From an uncultured Eubacteriales bacterium (GTDB lineage: Bacteria; Bacillota_I; Bacilli_A; RF39; UBA660), in the NCBI GenBank assembly GCA_905188025.1, contig CAJJKI010000006.1:1-64000 (forward strand): a stretch of 64,000 nucleotides of DNA, given 5' to 3'. Both the position numbers and the translations under genes were made by a program. The notes below the pieces were generated by a model, which was not told where the DNA came from, ran no database searches, and saw only the letters and a program-made list of their open reading frames with translations. Below are positions 42,301 to 51,219 of this stretch, in pieces (within the stretch, counting starts at the first letter, position 1; every line of letters begins with the position of its first letter).

Positions 42301-43840
42301 TCCTACTAATAATCAATATTATTATAGTGGTGATGAACCATGTTGGTTTGATATCCCATTCAATGTTTATGTTCAGTTTCCTCTTTATAATGATAAGTTC
42401 TTTGAAAGTAAATGTTTTAATAATGAACCTAGTAAGATAGCTTTTAGTATTAAAGAAGATACTGACAAGAAAAGTGTTGCTTTTGGTACATTTGTAGAAC
42501 CTAAGAATAGTGTTGATTTATTTAAAGACCCTATTGGAAATGTTGACCAATATGTTCCTAAACTATTAACTCAATATCGTAACGATATTATTAATATTAC
42601 TCGTTTTGATAAAACTATAAGACGTAGTAATGTTATTCAAGATGAAAGTGAAGTTAATGCTTGGCGAATATTTCCTATTGAAGGTTATAAAAATATTACT
42701 GAAAATAAAGGAAGTATAACTAATTTAGTTGGAATTGGATATTATCTTTTAGTTCATACTCAACATAGTATGTTTATGTTTGATATAAGTGCTGCACTTA
42801 AAACTAGAGATGAAAATGTTCAATTATATCAGCCTGATGCTTTTGAAGTTGATTATAAAGAAGTCTTTACTAGTGATAAAGGTTATGGTGGACTGCAAGA
42901 TGATTTAGCATATATAGTCGGAGAATTTGGTTATATTTTTTATAATGATGATTTTCATAAACTTTATCAATTTGATGATGGTCAACTTAAAATAATGGAT
43001 GAAGATATTAAATTATGGCTAGATAAATATCATCCTAATAAAGTTAGATTTGCTCATGATAAATTTAATAATCGTATTCTAATTAAATTTGATTATACTT
43101 ATAATAATATTAATCCTAATACTAAAGAATCTATTATAGAATCACATAATGAAGTTATTAGTTTTAATTATAAAGTAGGTAGTTTTATTAGTTTACATGA
43201 TTATTATTTTAATAATGCTTGGTTTACTAAAACTAAATGTTACTTTCAAACTGAACATAACAATGATAGACTTAACTGCCCTCTTCATGTATTTACTCAT
43301 GAATATAATTATGGTAGATTTAATACTCACATGGGCGATGATAGTAGAAGTCTATATCTAGTATCTAAACAAGAAGTTGGTGATGAGCCTATATTAGTTC
43401 ATAATAGTTATATTGATATTATAGTTAATGAATCTTATGAACTTATTAAATTTCTTGAATTTATTAAATATAAAGTACGTAAGATATATATTCCTATTTA
43501 TAGCGATAATATTAATAATCCTGTTGATTTAAGAGAACATCCTTATGCTGGTGATATACTTCGTATATTTAATGAAGATAATGATACTGATGATATAGAT
43601 ATTAATATTGATAAACTTAATGAATTTAATAAGTATAAAAAACCGTGGTATGAACTAACTCAATATAACTTTAATTATTTTCGTAATGCAATTAAAGAAC
43701 ATCCTAATACAGTAAGTGATAAACTTCGTAGAGTATATGGTAATTATTTTGTAATTCGTTTCATATTTAATAATTCAGATAATAAGCGCATTGAATTTGA
43801 AAGTCTTGAATGTGCTCAAACTCAATTTAGAAAATTATGA
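39329..43840 (+). CDS. Tail muzzle/stabilisation protein, P22 gp10-like, 1503 aa
   Basis: A very large beta-rich protein opening with NIQKKLSLNKHPGDCVPYSL and KNVKVSNDGRMIVNEEGLED, the usual start of crAss-like gp10-type proteins. The repeated strand-turn sequences and the late block IVGEFGYIFYNDDFHKLYQF fit a propeller- or barrel-like tail tip. It should close the distal end of the short tail and form the channel mouth. It lies 2 bp after the Cys-rich gene and overlaps the next ATG. No GC-rich element is found in its 4.5 kb, unlike the neighbouring genes. Confidence 0.85.
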   Translation: MNIQKKLSLNKHPGDCVPYSLVAAKNVKVSNDGRMIVNEEGLEDCKVIANAIHEDGINNFKIVGVIPTSTELILFVVNIDSNESYIYRYNEQADNCYRVNSNWKYNGGKIKGTYTYNVKNHLIIAIAESNASVDVPLKTINIDLDSDRPDSEMSIIPQITLPTISNLNYVSGGAYKGFYFLFIRYKIDKTNYTKWYSIGFPIFNDVIIPQVINKVCFRKTNVYEPKDEPNGYCYGNTDSFSDSKDICNQTFEISISGGRSGLYQLGFIVCKKDGTQAFRTDDLSNNIFKFSRDILVEYSVSDLTTDYYNYYNVGNIINYKNRVYIANYNEHTDNDNRTLSNGKTLEEAVKDITIKLRNKAVNAYYNDYTTVNAVSEKGPYFKMASLQITGTADWQIKDINKVFNNNQYPFRTFRTLFNDTVIQGIAAHEYLKINYNAKIKVGSRGSHNLKEYLACHCFIIPTSYKYENNQTVYTMPSTVKIACYVYNGVGFTEDTVFTSGQVLFGDTIFDIDNCKMRITHSTIEPSYDFNERKKNDTLIPGEVYNFFIHFVDKYGDASRGYKLSNKDKYINNIVNDGSHCTIITFNWNNQGNGNIPYWAVISGDIPISTISSNVKRYIANHKIVVYTAEPINNPTTNILLNSFGELEATNKDELYTLISNYFIDYQDKDKYNDLYVYQVINSGSYTPCSNQVIGAIGVDNEAKFGYYENINGDELFRIPDLIFDSEVVGGEHTRDFVYNMNNTFNKFYIRANIDTTLWNQIKELGYVGWFISYEKVEPITRYTGLLTRKDYCNIASNVTWQDGSWGTKPGFVANNFTSDKCYLYSGRFDIDDSIKYDFNIIRIDGKCKFEPYKEKHDVVDMVVNTTYPYSYNMPVIGVISRNEYKPINNYKLVVADSVVDSRAGKGTALEMDDYKELLLDAETMFLATVLNCTKNIYTSKEKELVRLNDVCYNGGTYSIEHGYNGRMTYDGVLIYNDNGVIMNEGNYKLYTPTNNQYYYSGDEPCWFDIPFNVYVQFPLYNDKFFESKCFNNEPSKIAFSIKEDTDKKSVAFGTFVEPKNSVDLFKDPIGNVDQYVPKLLTQYRNDIINITRFDKTIRRSNVIQDESEVNAWRIFPIEGYKNITENKGSITNLVGIGYYLLVHTQHSMFMFDISAALKTRDENVQLYQPDAFEVDYKEVFTSDKGYGGLQDDLAYIVGEFGYIFYNDDFHKLYQFDDGQLKIMDEDIKLWLDKYHPNKVRFAHDKFNNRILIKFDYTYNNINPNTKESIIESHNEVISFNYKVGSFISLHDYYFNNAWFTKTKCYFQTEHNNDRLNCPLHVFTHEYNYGRFNTHMGDDSRSLYLVSKQEVGDEPILVHNSYIDIIVNESYELIKFLEFIKYKVRKIYIPIYSDNINNPVDLREHPYAGDILRIFNEDNDTDDIDINIDKLNEFNKYKKPWYELTQYNFNYFRNAIKEHPNTVSDKLRRVYGNYFVIRFIFNNSDNKRIEFESLECAQTQFRKL

Positions 43841-44631
43841 TACAGTATAGAGATAGACAAAGACAAAAAGCTTTTATTGGTGCTATTATTGGTGCAGCCG
43901 CTAGTATTGCTGGTGGTATTATTAAAGGTAATAAGCAAAAGAAAGCTCAAGAAAAAGCTCAAGCTGAAGCTCAAGCTGCACAAGACCATAAAGATGCTTT
44001 ACAAAATGCTCAAGCTTTAACTAGTGCTTATGCTAATCAAGATTATGTTGACCAATATAATGATAAGCTTACTCTTAAATGTGGCGGTAGAGTTCGACGT
44101 AAAGCTGGTTTCGGTACTGAATTTGCTGATGCTCTTCCCGGTTTAGGTAATCTTGCTAGTTCTATTACAGGAGTTCAAGGACTTGGTGAATTAGGTACTG
44201 CAATAGGTCAAGGTATTTCTGCTAATCAACAAATTAATGAAAATAAACGTATTGCTCAAGAAGCTGAACAGCGTAAACAACTTCAAGCTGGTCAGCAGCA
44301 ACTTAATATTACTTCTGATAAAATGACTAATCCAATGACTATGTATCAACGTTCTAGTTTTATTAATAAATATAAATGTGGCGGACGTAGAAAAGCATGG
44401 ATTGGTGCTGCTATTGGTGCTGCTGGAAGTTTAATTGGTGGTATGTTTGGCAGTAAAGGACAACAACCAATTCAAGTTAAACAAGCTGACCAAGCTAGTT
44501 ATAGTGCTCCTAAAACTGGTCTTGAACGTCCTGAATGGATTACTAATGGTACTGTTCAACAACCTGTTATGCCTCAATCAGTATATCGAGATAGGCTAAA
44601 TGTATATCGCTGTGGCGGTCATAGACGCTAG
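43837..44631 (+). CDS. Internal/ejected virion protein with duplicated amphipathic helix, 264 aa
   Basis: Two similar Gly/Ala helices occur, near the start (KAFIGAIIGAAASIAGGIIKG) and near residue 185 (KAWIGAAIGAAGSLIGGMFG). An Ala/Gln/Lys-rich helix (QKKAQEKAQAEAQAAQDH) separates them. Three basic CGG motifs (KCGGRVRR, KCGGRRK, RCGGHRR) punctuate the protein. Such Ala/Gly helices suit proteins that enter the host membrane during DNA ejection. It overlaps the muzzle gene and is followed by an intergenic hairpin. A role as a small cargo protein is inferred. Confidence 0.75.
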   Translation: MIQYRDRQRQKAFIGAIIGAAASIAGGIIKGNKQKKAQEKAQAEAQAAQDHKDALQNAQALTSAYANQDYVDQYNDKLTLKCGGRVRRKAGFGTEFADALPGLGNLASSITGVQGLGELGTAIGQGISANQQINENKRIAQEAEQRKQLQAGQQQLNITSDKMTNPMTMYQRSSFINKYKCGGRRKAWIGAAIGAAGSLIGGMFGSKGQQPIQVKQADQASYSAPKTGLERPEWITNGTVQQPVMPQSVYRDRLNVYRCGGHRR

Positions 44632-44637
44632 TCTTTT

Positions 44638-44708
44638 GCTCTCTGTTGAATTATTATATACAGGTATGAACTATTAATCGGCTAATAACCTATCGTTCGA
44701 CAGAGAGC
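44638..44708 (+). terminator. Long intergenic hairpin before the cargo genes
   Basis: GCTCTCTGT (44638-44646) pairs with ACAGAGAGC (44700-44708). After a T.G pair, GAA/TTC lengthens the stem to 13 bp. The interior holds an AGGT/ACCT pairing. The T-run after it is absent. It begins 7 bp after the upstream stop and precedes the giant-gene module by 43 bp. Confidence 0.65.
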
Positions 44709-44751
44709 CTTAAAATCAATCAAATTATAATTTCTCATTATATTATATAAA

Positions 44752-47700
44752 ATGCCTAGAAAAGATAAAGTTATTCATATAAGTAATTTACCTAGTACAT
44801 TTAGAGGTAATGTTACTCGTAATGGAAGATTTATTCAAAATGGTATTCCTCCACTTGGTGGAGCTTATGATAAAGTTGCTAAATCTACTGGTTTAATAAG
44901 ACTTGGTAATGAATTTCTCTATAATGGTGTAAACAATTTAGTATCTAAAGATAATAGAGAAAAATTAATGAATAATACTGCTGGTAGACTTATTAATTAT
45001 GTTAAAGATTTTAATAAAGAATCTTTTCCTAGTGATGATGAACTTGGACCAACATTTCCATTTAATATTATTCAAACTCCTAGAAGTAATGGAAAAAAGC
45101 TTCCTCAAAAGCAATATGCTGTTGGTGGTAAAATACCAAACGTAGTTGCTGGTGGTATTGCTCAACCTCTTGGTAATAATTTCTTTTATATGAATGGAAG
45201 AAAACATAGTCAAGGTGGTATTGATATTGGGCCTAGTGATAAAACTGGTATTGAAGTAGAAGATGGTGAAGTTGTTGAAACTAATGGAAATGAACTTAAA
45301 GTTTATTCTGCACAACCTATTATTAATGGTGTTAGTCCTGCTAAATTAATTATGGGTGGGGCTAATCCTAATAAAGTGTTTAAAGCTCAAGAAGATTTTA
45401 AAGATAGAAATGGGATTAACGATGATGGTACTAAAGCTAAATTTGGTAAAGAAAAACATGTAGCTAAAAGTGATAATACTAGAGTAACTCCTATAATGGA
45501 ATCTCCTAGAAATAGTGGTATTAAACAAGGAGATTTTATTTATTATCCAGAAACTTATAGAATAGCAAATAATACTTTAGAAAAAGTTCCTGCTAGAAAA
45601 GAAGTTAATATGACTCCTCTTGAACAAATTAATCCTGAATTTGATATATTGTTAGGTGATGCTGGAGTTTTAAGAGGTGTCGATAAAGCTACTAAAGTTG
45701 CTATGGCTTTAGATAAAAATATTTCTAGAACAAGTCAAAAAGCTATTACTAAAGGTAGAGATGCTTTAGGTTATTATTCTATTTCTCCTAATATTCGTTA
45801 TAATTTATCTGTTAATAATGGTAGAAAAGCTCTTGGTGTTAAACCTACTAAACTTCTTGAAGCTCCTAGAAAACAATTAACTTCTAATATTGGTAAATAT
45901 AAAGATTTTGTTAATATATTAGATAGTAACGGAAAAGTTATTGATATTCCTGATATTCTTCAAACTAATATTGATGATACAAAAGCTTTTCTTAAAACTT
46001 TTAATAAATGGAATGCTCGTTATGGTTATGACCCTATTCCTTTATCTGTTGCAAAAAATCCTAAACAAGCAGATAAACTTATTAAAGATAGATTGTTAGA
46101 ACATAATACATTTGTTAGAGGTGTACATGAAACAGGTAATGAAGAAAATATAAATAATATACTTAGAAGAAATGGTATTGAACCTACTGCTGAAAATAGA
46201 GCTAAATATTATGCTTCAACTTATGCCCCAAATACAGGAGCTGGTAGAGCTGGATTTAATTCTTCATATAATGGAGAAGGTACTATTTATTCTTCTAATA
46301 GTTTAAATACAGGTATTGGATATGCAAAAGCTAAACATCGTAATGAAAAAGATGGATTTGTAGTATCTGTTAGACGCCCTATTAAATTTGAAGGTAATAG
46401 AGAAAATTGGGTTAAAAATGCTGATTTTGGTTTTGATAATTCTAAAAGAAGTAGACTTTATGCAGATTATGAACTTCCGTATTTACTTCGATATGGTAAG
46501 AGTGCTAGAACTGAATTAAGTAAAAATAAAACAATTCCATATAAAGATATTGTTTCTAAAGTTAATAAAATAAATAAATCAGTTTATAGCGATTATATTG
46601 TAAATAAAATCAAAAAAATAATTAATGACCCTAATATAAAATATAAACCTAGTTATAAAATAACTGGTGATATTAAACAAGATTATATTAATAATACTAT
46701 AGCTCGTGAAGTTAGTAATACAGATTCTTATAATCCTAATGGTTATTTAGAACTACAATATGCTTATGATATAGCTCGAAAAAGAGGAATTAATAGTTCT
46801 ACTTATTCTATACGTTATGATGATAAAGATTATAAAATACTTGATTATATAGATGATAATTTTACTGATTATCAAACCATAGATAAAATACCTGAGGATG
46901 AAGTTAAAGCTATTTATTATAATAATGTTAATAATAAACTTGGTAAATTGCTTTCTAAAAATTATAGAAAATATGTTGAAAAACAATTTAATAAACAATA
47001 TCGTAAAGCAATTAATAAAGAAATTGCAAAAAATGGAATTACTGATGATGAATTAAAAGAATATATTGAATCTAAAGATATTCATCCAGAACATAAAAAA
47101 TATAATGTTATAACTAGTGAAAAACTAGTTAAAAGTAGTCGAAATGAAGGAAATCCTTATCAACATTTTATTTTTACAGGTGATGTTGGAAAACAAGGTT
47201 TTGAAGTTATTGATATAGTAGATGTTAATTCAGATAAATTTAAAGGAATACCTTATACTCGTGACCATTTTGGTAAATATACTAAAGGTTATAGTCGTAA
47301 ATCTAGAAAACTTGGAGGAAAAAATATGATTGTAAGTATTAGTGGTAATGTTAAGAATGGATTAATTCATTCCCCATCCTCTACGGGGGGTCTACGCGAT
47401 AAATTTGCTGTTGGTGGAAAACGAATTAATCGTCATGGAAGAACTTGGGAATATGATGAACAAAATGGATATTATGTTCCTATAACTAATAGAACTATTA
47501 ATAGAACTTCTGCTTATCCTATTAATAAATCTGCTAGAGGAGAAACTATTGTTGGTAGTGATTATACTTTTAGGAATGGTAGATGGTCTAAAAATAATAC
47601 TACAAATAATAATACTAATAAATCTAATATTGATAATGGAAATCGTCGTCCTCAATATTATGCTAAACGTAGACTTCCTTTATTTGAAGATGGAGCTGGA

Positions 47701-48654
47701 ATTACTAGTGGTTTAGTTAGAGCTGGTTGGAGTTATGGAAATAACAAAAGTGTTAGTATGAATAATACTAATATTCCAAGTTTATCTGAAACTAAATCTA
47801 ACGGGAGGACCCCCCGTGGAGGGCGAAGTAAGTCAAGTCAATCAACTCAATCTATTTCTACTAAAATTCCTCCTACTGCTGTTTATAATCGTAATTTACC
47901 TAAAGTAGAAGCTAGTATTCCTACTACTTTACCTGTTTCTACTAATATTCCTGCTCAAGAAATTACATCTTCAGATGGTAAAGGACAAGGTAGATTTAAA
48001 AATCTTACTATTGCTGATTGGATTGGTTTAGGTAGTAATGTTGCTGGCAGTTTAGCTAGTTATTTTGCTAGTAAAAGAGCTATTAATAAAATGAGAGGTC
48101 CGGGTCAACCTACTCTTATTAGCGCTAATAAACTTAAAACTAAATACAATATTAATCCTCAACTTGATAGAATTAGAGAAGATAAATTTGAAGCTTATCG
48201 TGATATTGATTCTAATACTGCTAGTAGTCGTGTAAGTTTAGCTCGTAAACAACGAGTTCGTAATGCTGCTGGTCAAGCTGTTAATGAACTTTATGGTAAT
48301 AAAGAAAATATAGAAACTAATCTTATTAATCAAGACAGACGTAATCAGCAAAGTGTTCGTCAATTTAATGCTCAACAATATAATCAATATATAGATAGAA
48401 AAGCAGCATTTGATAATGGTATTAGAGAAGCTAAAGTAACTAATATTAATAATTTATTTAGTGGTATTAATGCTGGTATTCAAGATATGATTAGTAGATA
48501 TGAAAATCGTAAAGCTTTAAATAATACTATTGGTGCGATGAGAGCATCTGCTCCTAATGTAGATGATAGAATTATGAGAGATGCTGGAGTTGATTATGAT
48601 GAATTTATTATTCGTAAACGTAGAAAACTTGGAGGAAAACAATCATGCCGATAA
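44752..48654 (+). CDS. Large cargo protein, 1300 aa, with GC-rich elements 14 and 15
   Basis: The N-terminal 250 residues include a known phage-virion pattern (MNGRKHSQGGIDIGPSDKTG, then VEVEDGEVV-like sequence). Residues about 450-590 (HNTFVRGVHETGN, GEGTIYSSNSLNTGIGYAKA, FVVSVRRPIKFEG) loosely recall ADP-ribosyltransferase folds, which I offer only as a possibility. The C-terminal third is disordered and then helical. Basic GGK motifs recur (YAVGGK, RKLGGK, FAVGGK, and RKLGGKQSCR at the end). Copies 14 (PSSTGG) and 15 (TPRGG) lie in the disordered part. The protein is probably packaged and ejected with DNA. Confidence 0.78.
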   Translation: MPRKDKVIHISNLPSTFRGNVTRNGRFIQNGIPPLGGAYDKVAKSTGLIRLGNEFLYNGVNNLVSKDNREKLMNNTAGRLINYVKDFNKESFPSDDELGPTFPFNIIQTPRSNGKKLPQKQYAVGGKIPNVVAGGIAQPLGNNFFYMNGRKHSQGGIDIGPSDKTGIEVEDGEVVETNGNELKVYSAQPIINGVSPAKLIMGGANPNKVFKAQEDFKDRNGINDDGTKAKFGKEKHVAKSDNTRVTPIMESPRNSGIKQGDFIYYPETYRIANNTLEKVPARKEVNMTPLEQINPEFDILLGDAGVLRGVDKATKVAMALDKNISRTSQKAITKGRDALGYYSISPNIRYNLSVNNGRKALGVKPTKLLEAPRKQLTSNIGKYKDFVNILDSNGKVIDIPDILQTNIDDTKAFLKTFNKWNARYGYDPIPLSVAKNPKQADKLIKDRLLEHNTFVRGVHETGNEENINNILRRNGIEPTAENRAKYYASTYAPNTGAGRAGFNSSYNGEGTIYSSNSLNTGIGYAKAKHRNEKDGFVVSVRRPIKFEGNRENWVKNADFGFDNSKRSRLYADYELPYLLRYGKSARTELSKNKTIPYKDIVSKVNKINKSVYSDYIVNKIKKIINDPNIKYKPSYKITGDIKQDYINNTIAREVSNTDSYNPNGYLELQYAYDIARKRGINSSTYSIRYDDKDYKILDYIDDNFTDYQTIDKIPEDEVKAIYYNNVNNKLGKLLSKNYRKYVEKQFNKQYRKAINKEIAKNGITDDELKEYIESKDIHPEHKKYNVITSEKLVKSSRNEGNPYQHFIFTGDVGKQGFEVIDIVDVNSDKFKGIPYTRDHFGKYTKGYSRKSRKLGGKNMIVSISGNVKNGLIHSPSSTGGLRDKFAVGGKRINRHGRTWEYDEQNGYYVPITNRTINRTSAYPINKSARGETIVGSDYTFRNGRWSKNNTTNNNTNKSNIDNGNRRPQYYAKRRLPLFEDGAGITSGLVRAGWSYGNNKSVSMNNTNIPSLSETKSNGRTPRGGRSKSSQSTQSISTKIPPTAVYNRNLPKVEASIPTTLPVSTNIPAQEITSSDGKGQGRFKNLTIADWIGLGSNVAGSLASYFASKRAINKMRGPGQPTLISANKLKTKYNINPQLDRIREDKFEAYRDIDSNTASSRVSLARKQRVRNAAGQAVNELYGNKENIETNLINQDRRNQQSVRQFNAQQYNQYIDRKAAFDNGIREAKVTNINNLFSGINAGIQDMISRYENRKALNNTIGAMRASAPNVDDRIMRDAGVDYDEFIIRKRRKLGGKQSCR
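47376..47391 (+). repeat. GC-rich dispersed element, copy 14
   Basis: The core ATCCTCTACGGGGGGT is read in frame as PSSTGG, followed by TCTACGCG. It sits between two GGK motifs of the cargo protein. Confidence 0.75.
47809..47823 (-). repeat. GC-rich dispersed element, copy 15 (variant)
   Basis: ACCCCCCGTGGAGGG on + lacks the terminal AT of the core. It is read as TPRGG in a Ser/Gly/Arg-rich linker. It lies about 430 bp from copy 14, inverted. Confidence 0.7.
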
Positions 48655-51218
48655 ACTTTTATACTCCTACTTTTAGACAACAAGTTAATCCTATTGACTT
48701 AAATGTCTTAGCTAGAACTTATAATACTCTTGAACAAGGACATCAACAAGCTATTCAAACTAAATCTCAGATTGATGCTCAACTTGCTCAATTAGATTTA
48801 AATGAAGCTGAAGATGCTTGGCGTCAAGAACAACTTAATAAAGTTCGTAATGCTCTTACTGAAAATATGCAGTATGGTAATGCGTATTCTAGTCTTGATG
48901 ATATAGTTGGAACTTATGGAGATATAACTTCAAGTCCAGGAATGATTGGTCGTTTACGTGCTCAACAAGATTATAAAGCATATATGGATAATCTTGATAA
49001 ACGTACTGATTTATCTGAAGATTATAAGAATTATTATCGTGCTGTTAATAAATATAATTATCAAGATATAACTGATAAGAATGGTAATGTTATTGGTGGA
49101 AGTAAATGGACTCCTATTGATAAAGAAGTTTCTGAAATTCCTATGAACCAAATACTTAATCAAGCACTTCAATGGGCTGCTAAAGAACAAGGCGGAGGTA
49201 GTCAAACAAGATGGCTTGATGCTAATGGAAAAGTTACTGATGATATTACTAAATCTGTTACAGGAGAGATTTATTCTCATACTAAAGGTGATTGGCAAAG
49301 ATTAAGTAAAGCTAAACTTGCTGAAGCTGTTAAAGCTGTTATTGAAAATACTCCCGGTGCTAAAGCTAGTCTTGAACAAGATTATAAGATTGCTAAATGG
49401 AAATATGACCAAAATGGTAGTAATCCTGATATAACAGATAAAAATGGTATTCTGCTTACTCCTGAACAGTATCTTGCTAAACGTATTGACCCTTTCTATA
49501 ACGCTGCAACTTTTTATAATCAAGATAGTAATACTACTTATGGAGAAGCATGGAAAGCTCAATTAGCTTTAGCTAAACAAGCTGGATTAGGAAGTACAAA
49601 TCAAAGAAAACAAGCTATTGATAATTTAACTTATAAAGGTACTCCTGTTCGTATTGATAATTTTATGCCTGCTCAAGCTCAAGCCGAAATTACTAGTAAT
49701 AGACAATCAATAGCTGGATTACTCAACAAATATAATCCTGATATTAATATTGATTTAGCAACTGCTAATCCTAATGATATTAGAACTAGTATCATGACTA
49801 ATATTACTAGCCCATCTGATAGAGCATATGCTCTAAGTTATCTTAATGATATTATTGATAATCAAGAATATATTAATAGTCTTAAAGTTGGTAAATCTCA
49901 AGATAGCATTGACGGATTTGATACATATAATTCTATTATTAGTTTAAGTGATTTACCTAATAATAAATATTCTGATACATATAGTAAATATGTTAATCAG
50001 ATATTTGGAGATAGTAGTTCTATTAGACAATACTTTAACAATGATGATGTTTATAACTCATTTATTAATGCTCTTGGTGGAGAGAAAAAAGCAATTAGTC
50101 TTGGAATAAGATTTGGTTCTGACGGTAATGGTTATAGATATGCTGAATTACCTAAAGATTATCATAAATCTATTTATAGTTTTGGCAAAGCTGTTAAAGA
50201 AGCTGAAGATACTAGAAATCCTTTAAATGCTTTTCTTAATTCTGCTAAAACTAGATTCTTTGGTTACGGTGATAAATTTGTTAGAGTTGATTCTAATGGT
50301 GAAGAACATCATGGTGGATTACCAACAGGTAATAAAGAACCTTATATTGGTTTGATTAATTATGTTGATTCTCTTAAATCTAAAAATGATGCTGTTCTTG
50401 ATGGTGGACAAATAAATGCTTCTACTATTGGCATATCTGCAATGACTCCTGAACTTGCTGAACTTAATTTTGTTATGAGTTCTAATCCAGAAGCTGCTAG
50501 TAAATATGCTGCTCAAAAGAAACAATTAGAAGAACAAGCAATGAGCGCAATTAAAGCTGGAATTGATTTAACTCAAGGAGAAGCTTATATTACTAGCGAA
50601 AATGGAGTATATGAGCCTATGACTTCTGAAGATAGAAAAGCTTATACTGCTTATCTTAGAAGTGCTAAAGATAATGAAATTACACCAACTGTTGTTCGTG
50701 ATCCAAAAACTGGTGATGTTGGAGTTCAAATTAATATTGCTGGTTATTACGATACAGAAGGTAAACTTAAAAGAGAACCTATTACTTTACTTGTAGGTAG
50801 TGGTGCTATTGATAGTTCTATTATTCAATCTTGGAATCAAGATACTAGTTGGAGAGCTGCTGGTAAAGTAGAAAATTATTATAATGCTAATAGACCTATT
50901 TCTCTTACTAATAATGCTGCATTTACTGGAATTGATAAATTTAAATTAGTACCTAATGGTGGAGGTTTTAATTTAATTAATTCTACTAATAATCAAACTA
51001 TTGGTTTAGTAAGTAAAGAAAATGCTGTTGATATTGTAGATAATTTATCTCAATGGGAACAAACTGTAACTGCTGTTAAAGCTGGTATGGCAGTAGATGA
51101 AAATGCTGTTAAGGCTATTCAACAAAATGTTGCTACTAAACTTGCCCAACTCAGTGGCAGTTCAGACCCTTATGTTATTCAATATTACTATAATGAATTA
51201 ACTAATAATCTATATTAA
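48645..51218 (+). CDS. Cargo protein, 857 aa
   Basis: The N-terminus (MPINFYTPTFRQQVNPIDLN, ARTYNTLEQGHQQAIQTKSQ) and a long helical first 110 residues are typical of a conserved crAss-like internal protein that follows the previous cargo gene. The rest is a mix of soluble helices and strands with no clear enzyme motif. The ATG overlaps the upstream gene by 10 bp. It ends 1 bp before the next giant gene. It contains no GC-rich element. It is likely packaged in the head or tail and ejected with the polymerase. Confidence 0.78.
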   Translation: MPINFYTPTFRQQVNPIDLNVLARTYNTLEQGHQQAIQTKSQIDAQLAQLDLNEAEDAWRQEQLNKVRNALTENMQYGNAYSSLDDIVGTYGDITSSPGMIGRLRAQQDYKAYMDNLDKRTDLSEDYKNYYRAVNKYNYQDITDKNGNVIGGSKWTPIDKEVSEIPMNQILNQALQWAAKEQGGGSQTRWLDANGKVTDDITKSVTGEIYSHTKGDWQRLSKAKLAEAVKAVIENTPGAKASLEQDYKIAKWKYDQNGSNPDITDKNGILLTPEQYLAKRIDPFYNAATFYNQDSNTTYGEAWKAQLALAKQAGLGSTNQRKQAIDNLTYKGTPVRIDNFMPAQAQAEITSNRQSIAGLLNKYNPDINIDLATANPNDIRTSIMTNITSPSDRAYALSYLNDIIDNQEYINSLKVGKSQDSIDGFDTYNSIISLSDLPNNKYSDTYSKYVNQIFGDSSSIRQYFNNDDVYNSFINALGGEKKAISLGIRFGSDGNGYRYAELPKDYHKSIYSFGKAVKEAEDTRNPLNAFLNSAKTRFFGYGDKFVRVDSNGEEHHGGLPTGNKEPYIGLINYVDSLKSKNDAVLDGGQINASTIGISAMTPELAELNFVMSSNPEAASKYAAQKKQLEEQAMSAIKAGIDLTQGEAYITSENGVYEPMTSEDRKAYTAYLRSAKDNEITPTVVRDPKTGDVGVQINIAGYYDTEGKLKREPITLLVGSGAIDSSIIQSWNQDTSWRAAGKVENYYNANRPISLTNNAAFTGIDKFKLVPNGGGFNLINSTNNQTIGLVSKENAVDIVDNLSQWEQTVTAVKAGMAVDENAVKAIQQNVATKLAQLSGSSDPYVIQYYYNELTNNLY

Positions 51219-51219
51219 T

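Noticed and set aside
46120..46530. ADP-ribosyltransferase domain in the 1300-aa cargo protein
   Set aside because: The R, S and E catalytic pattern is not clear. Kept only as a possibility in the gene entry.
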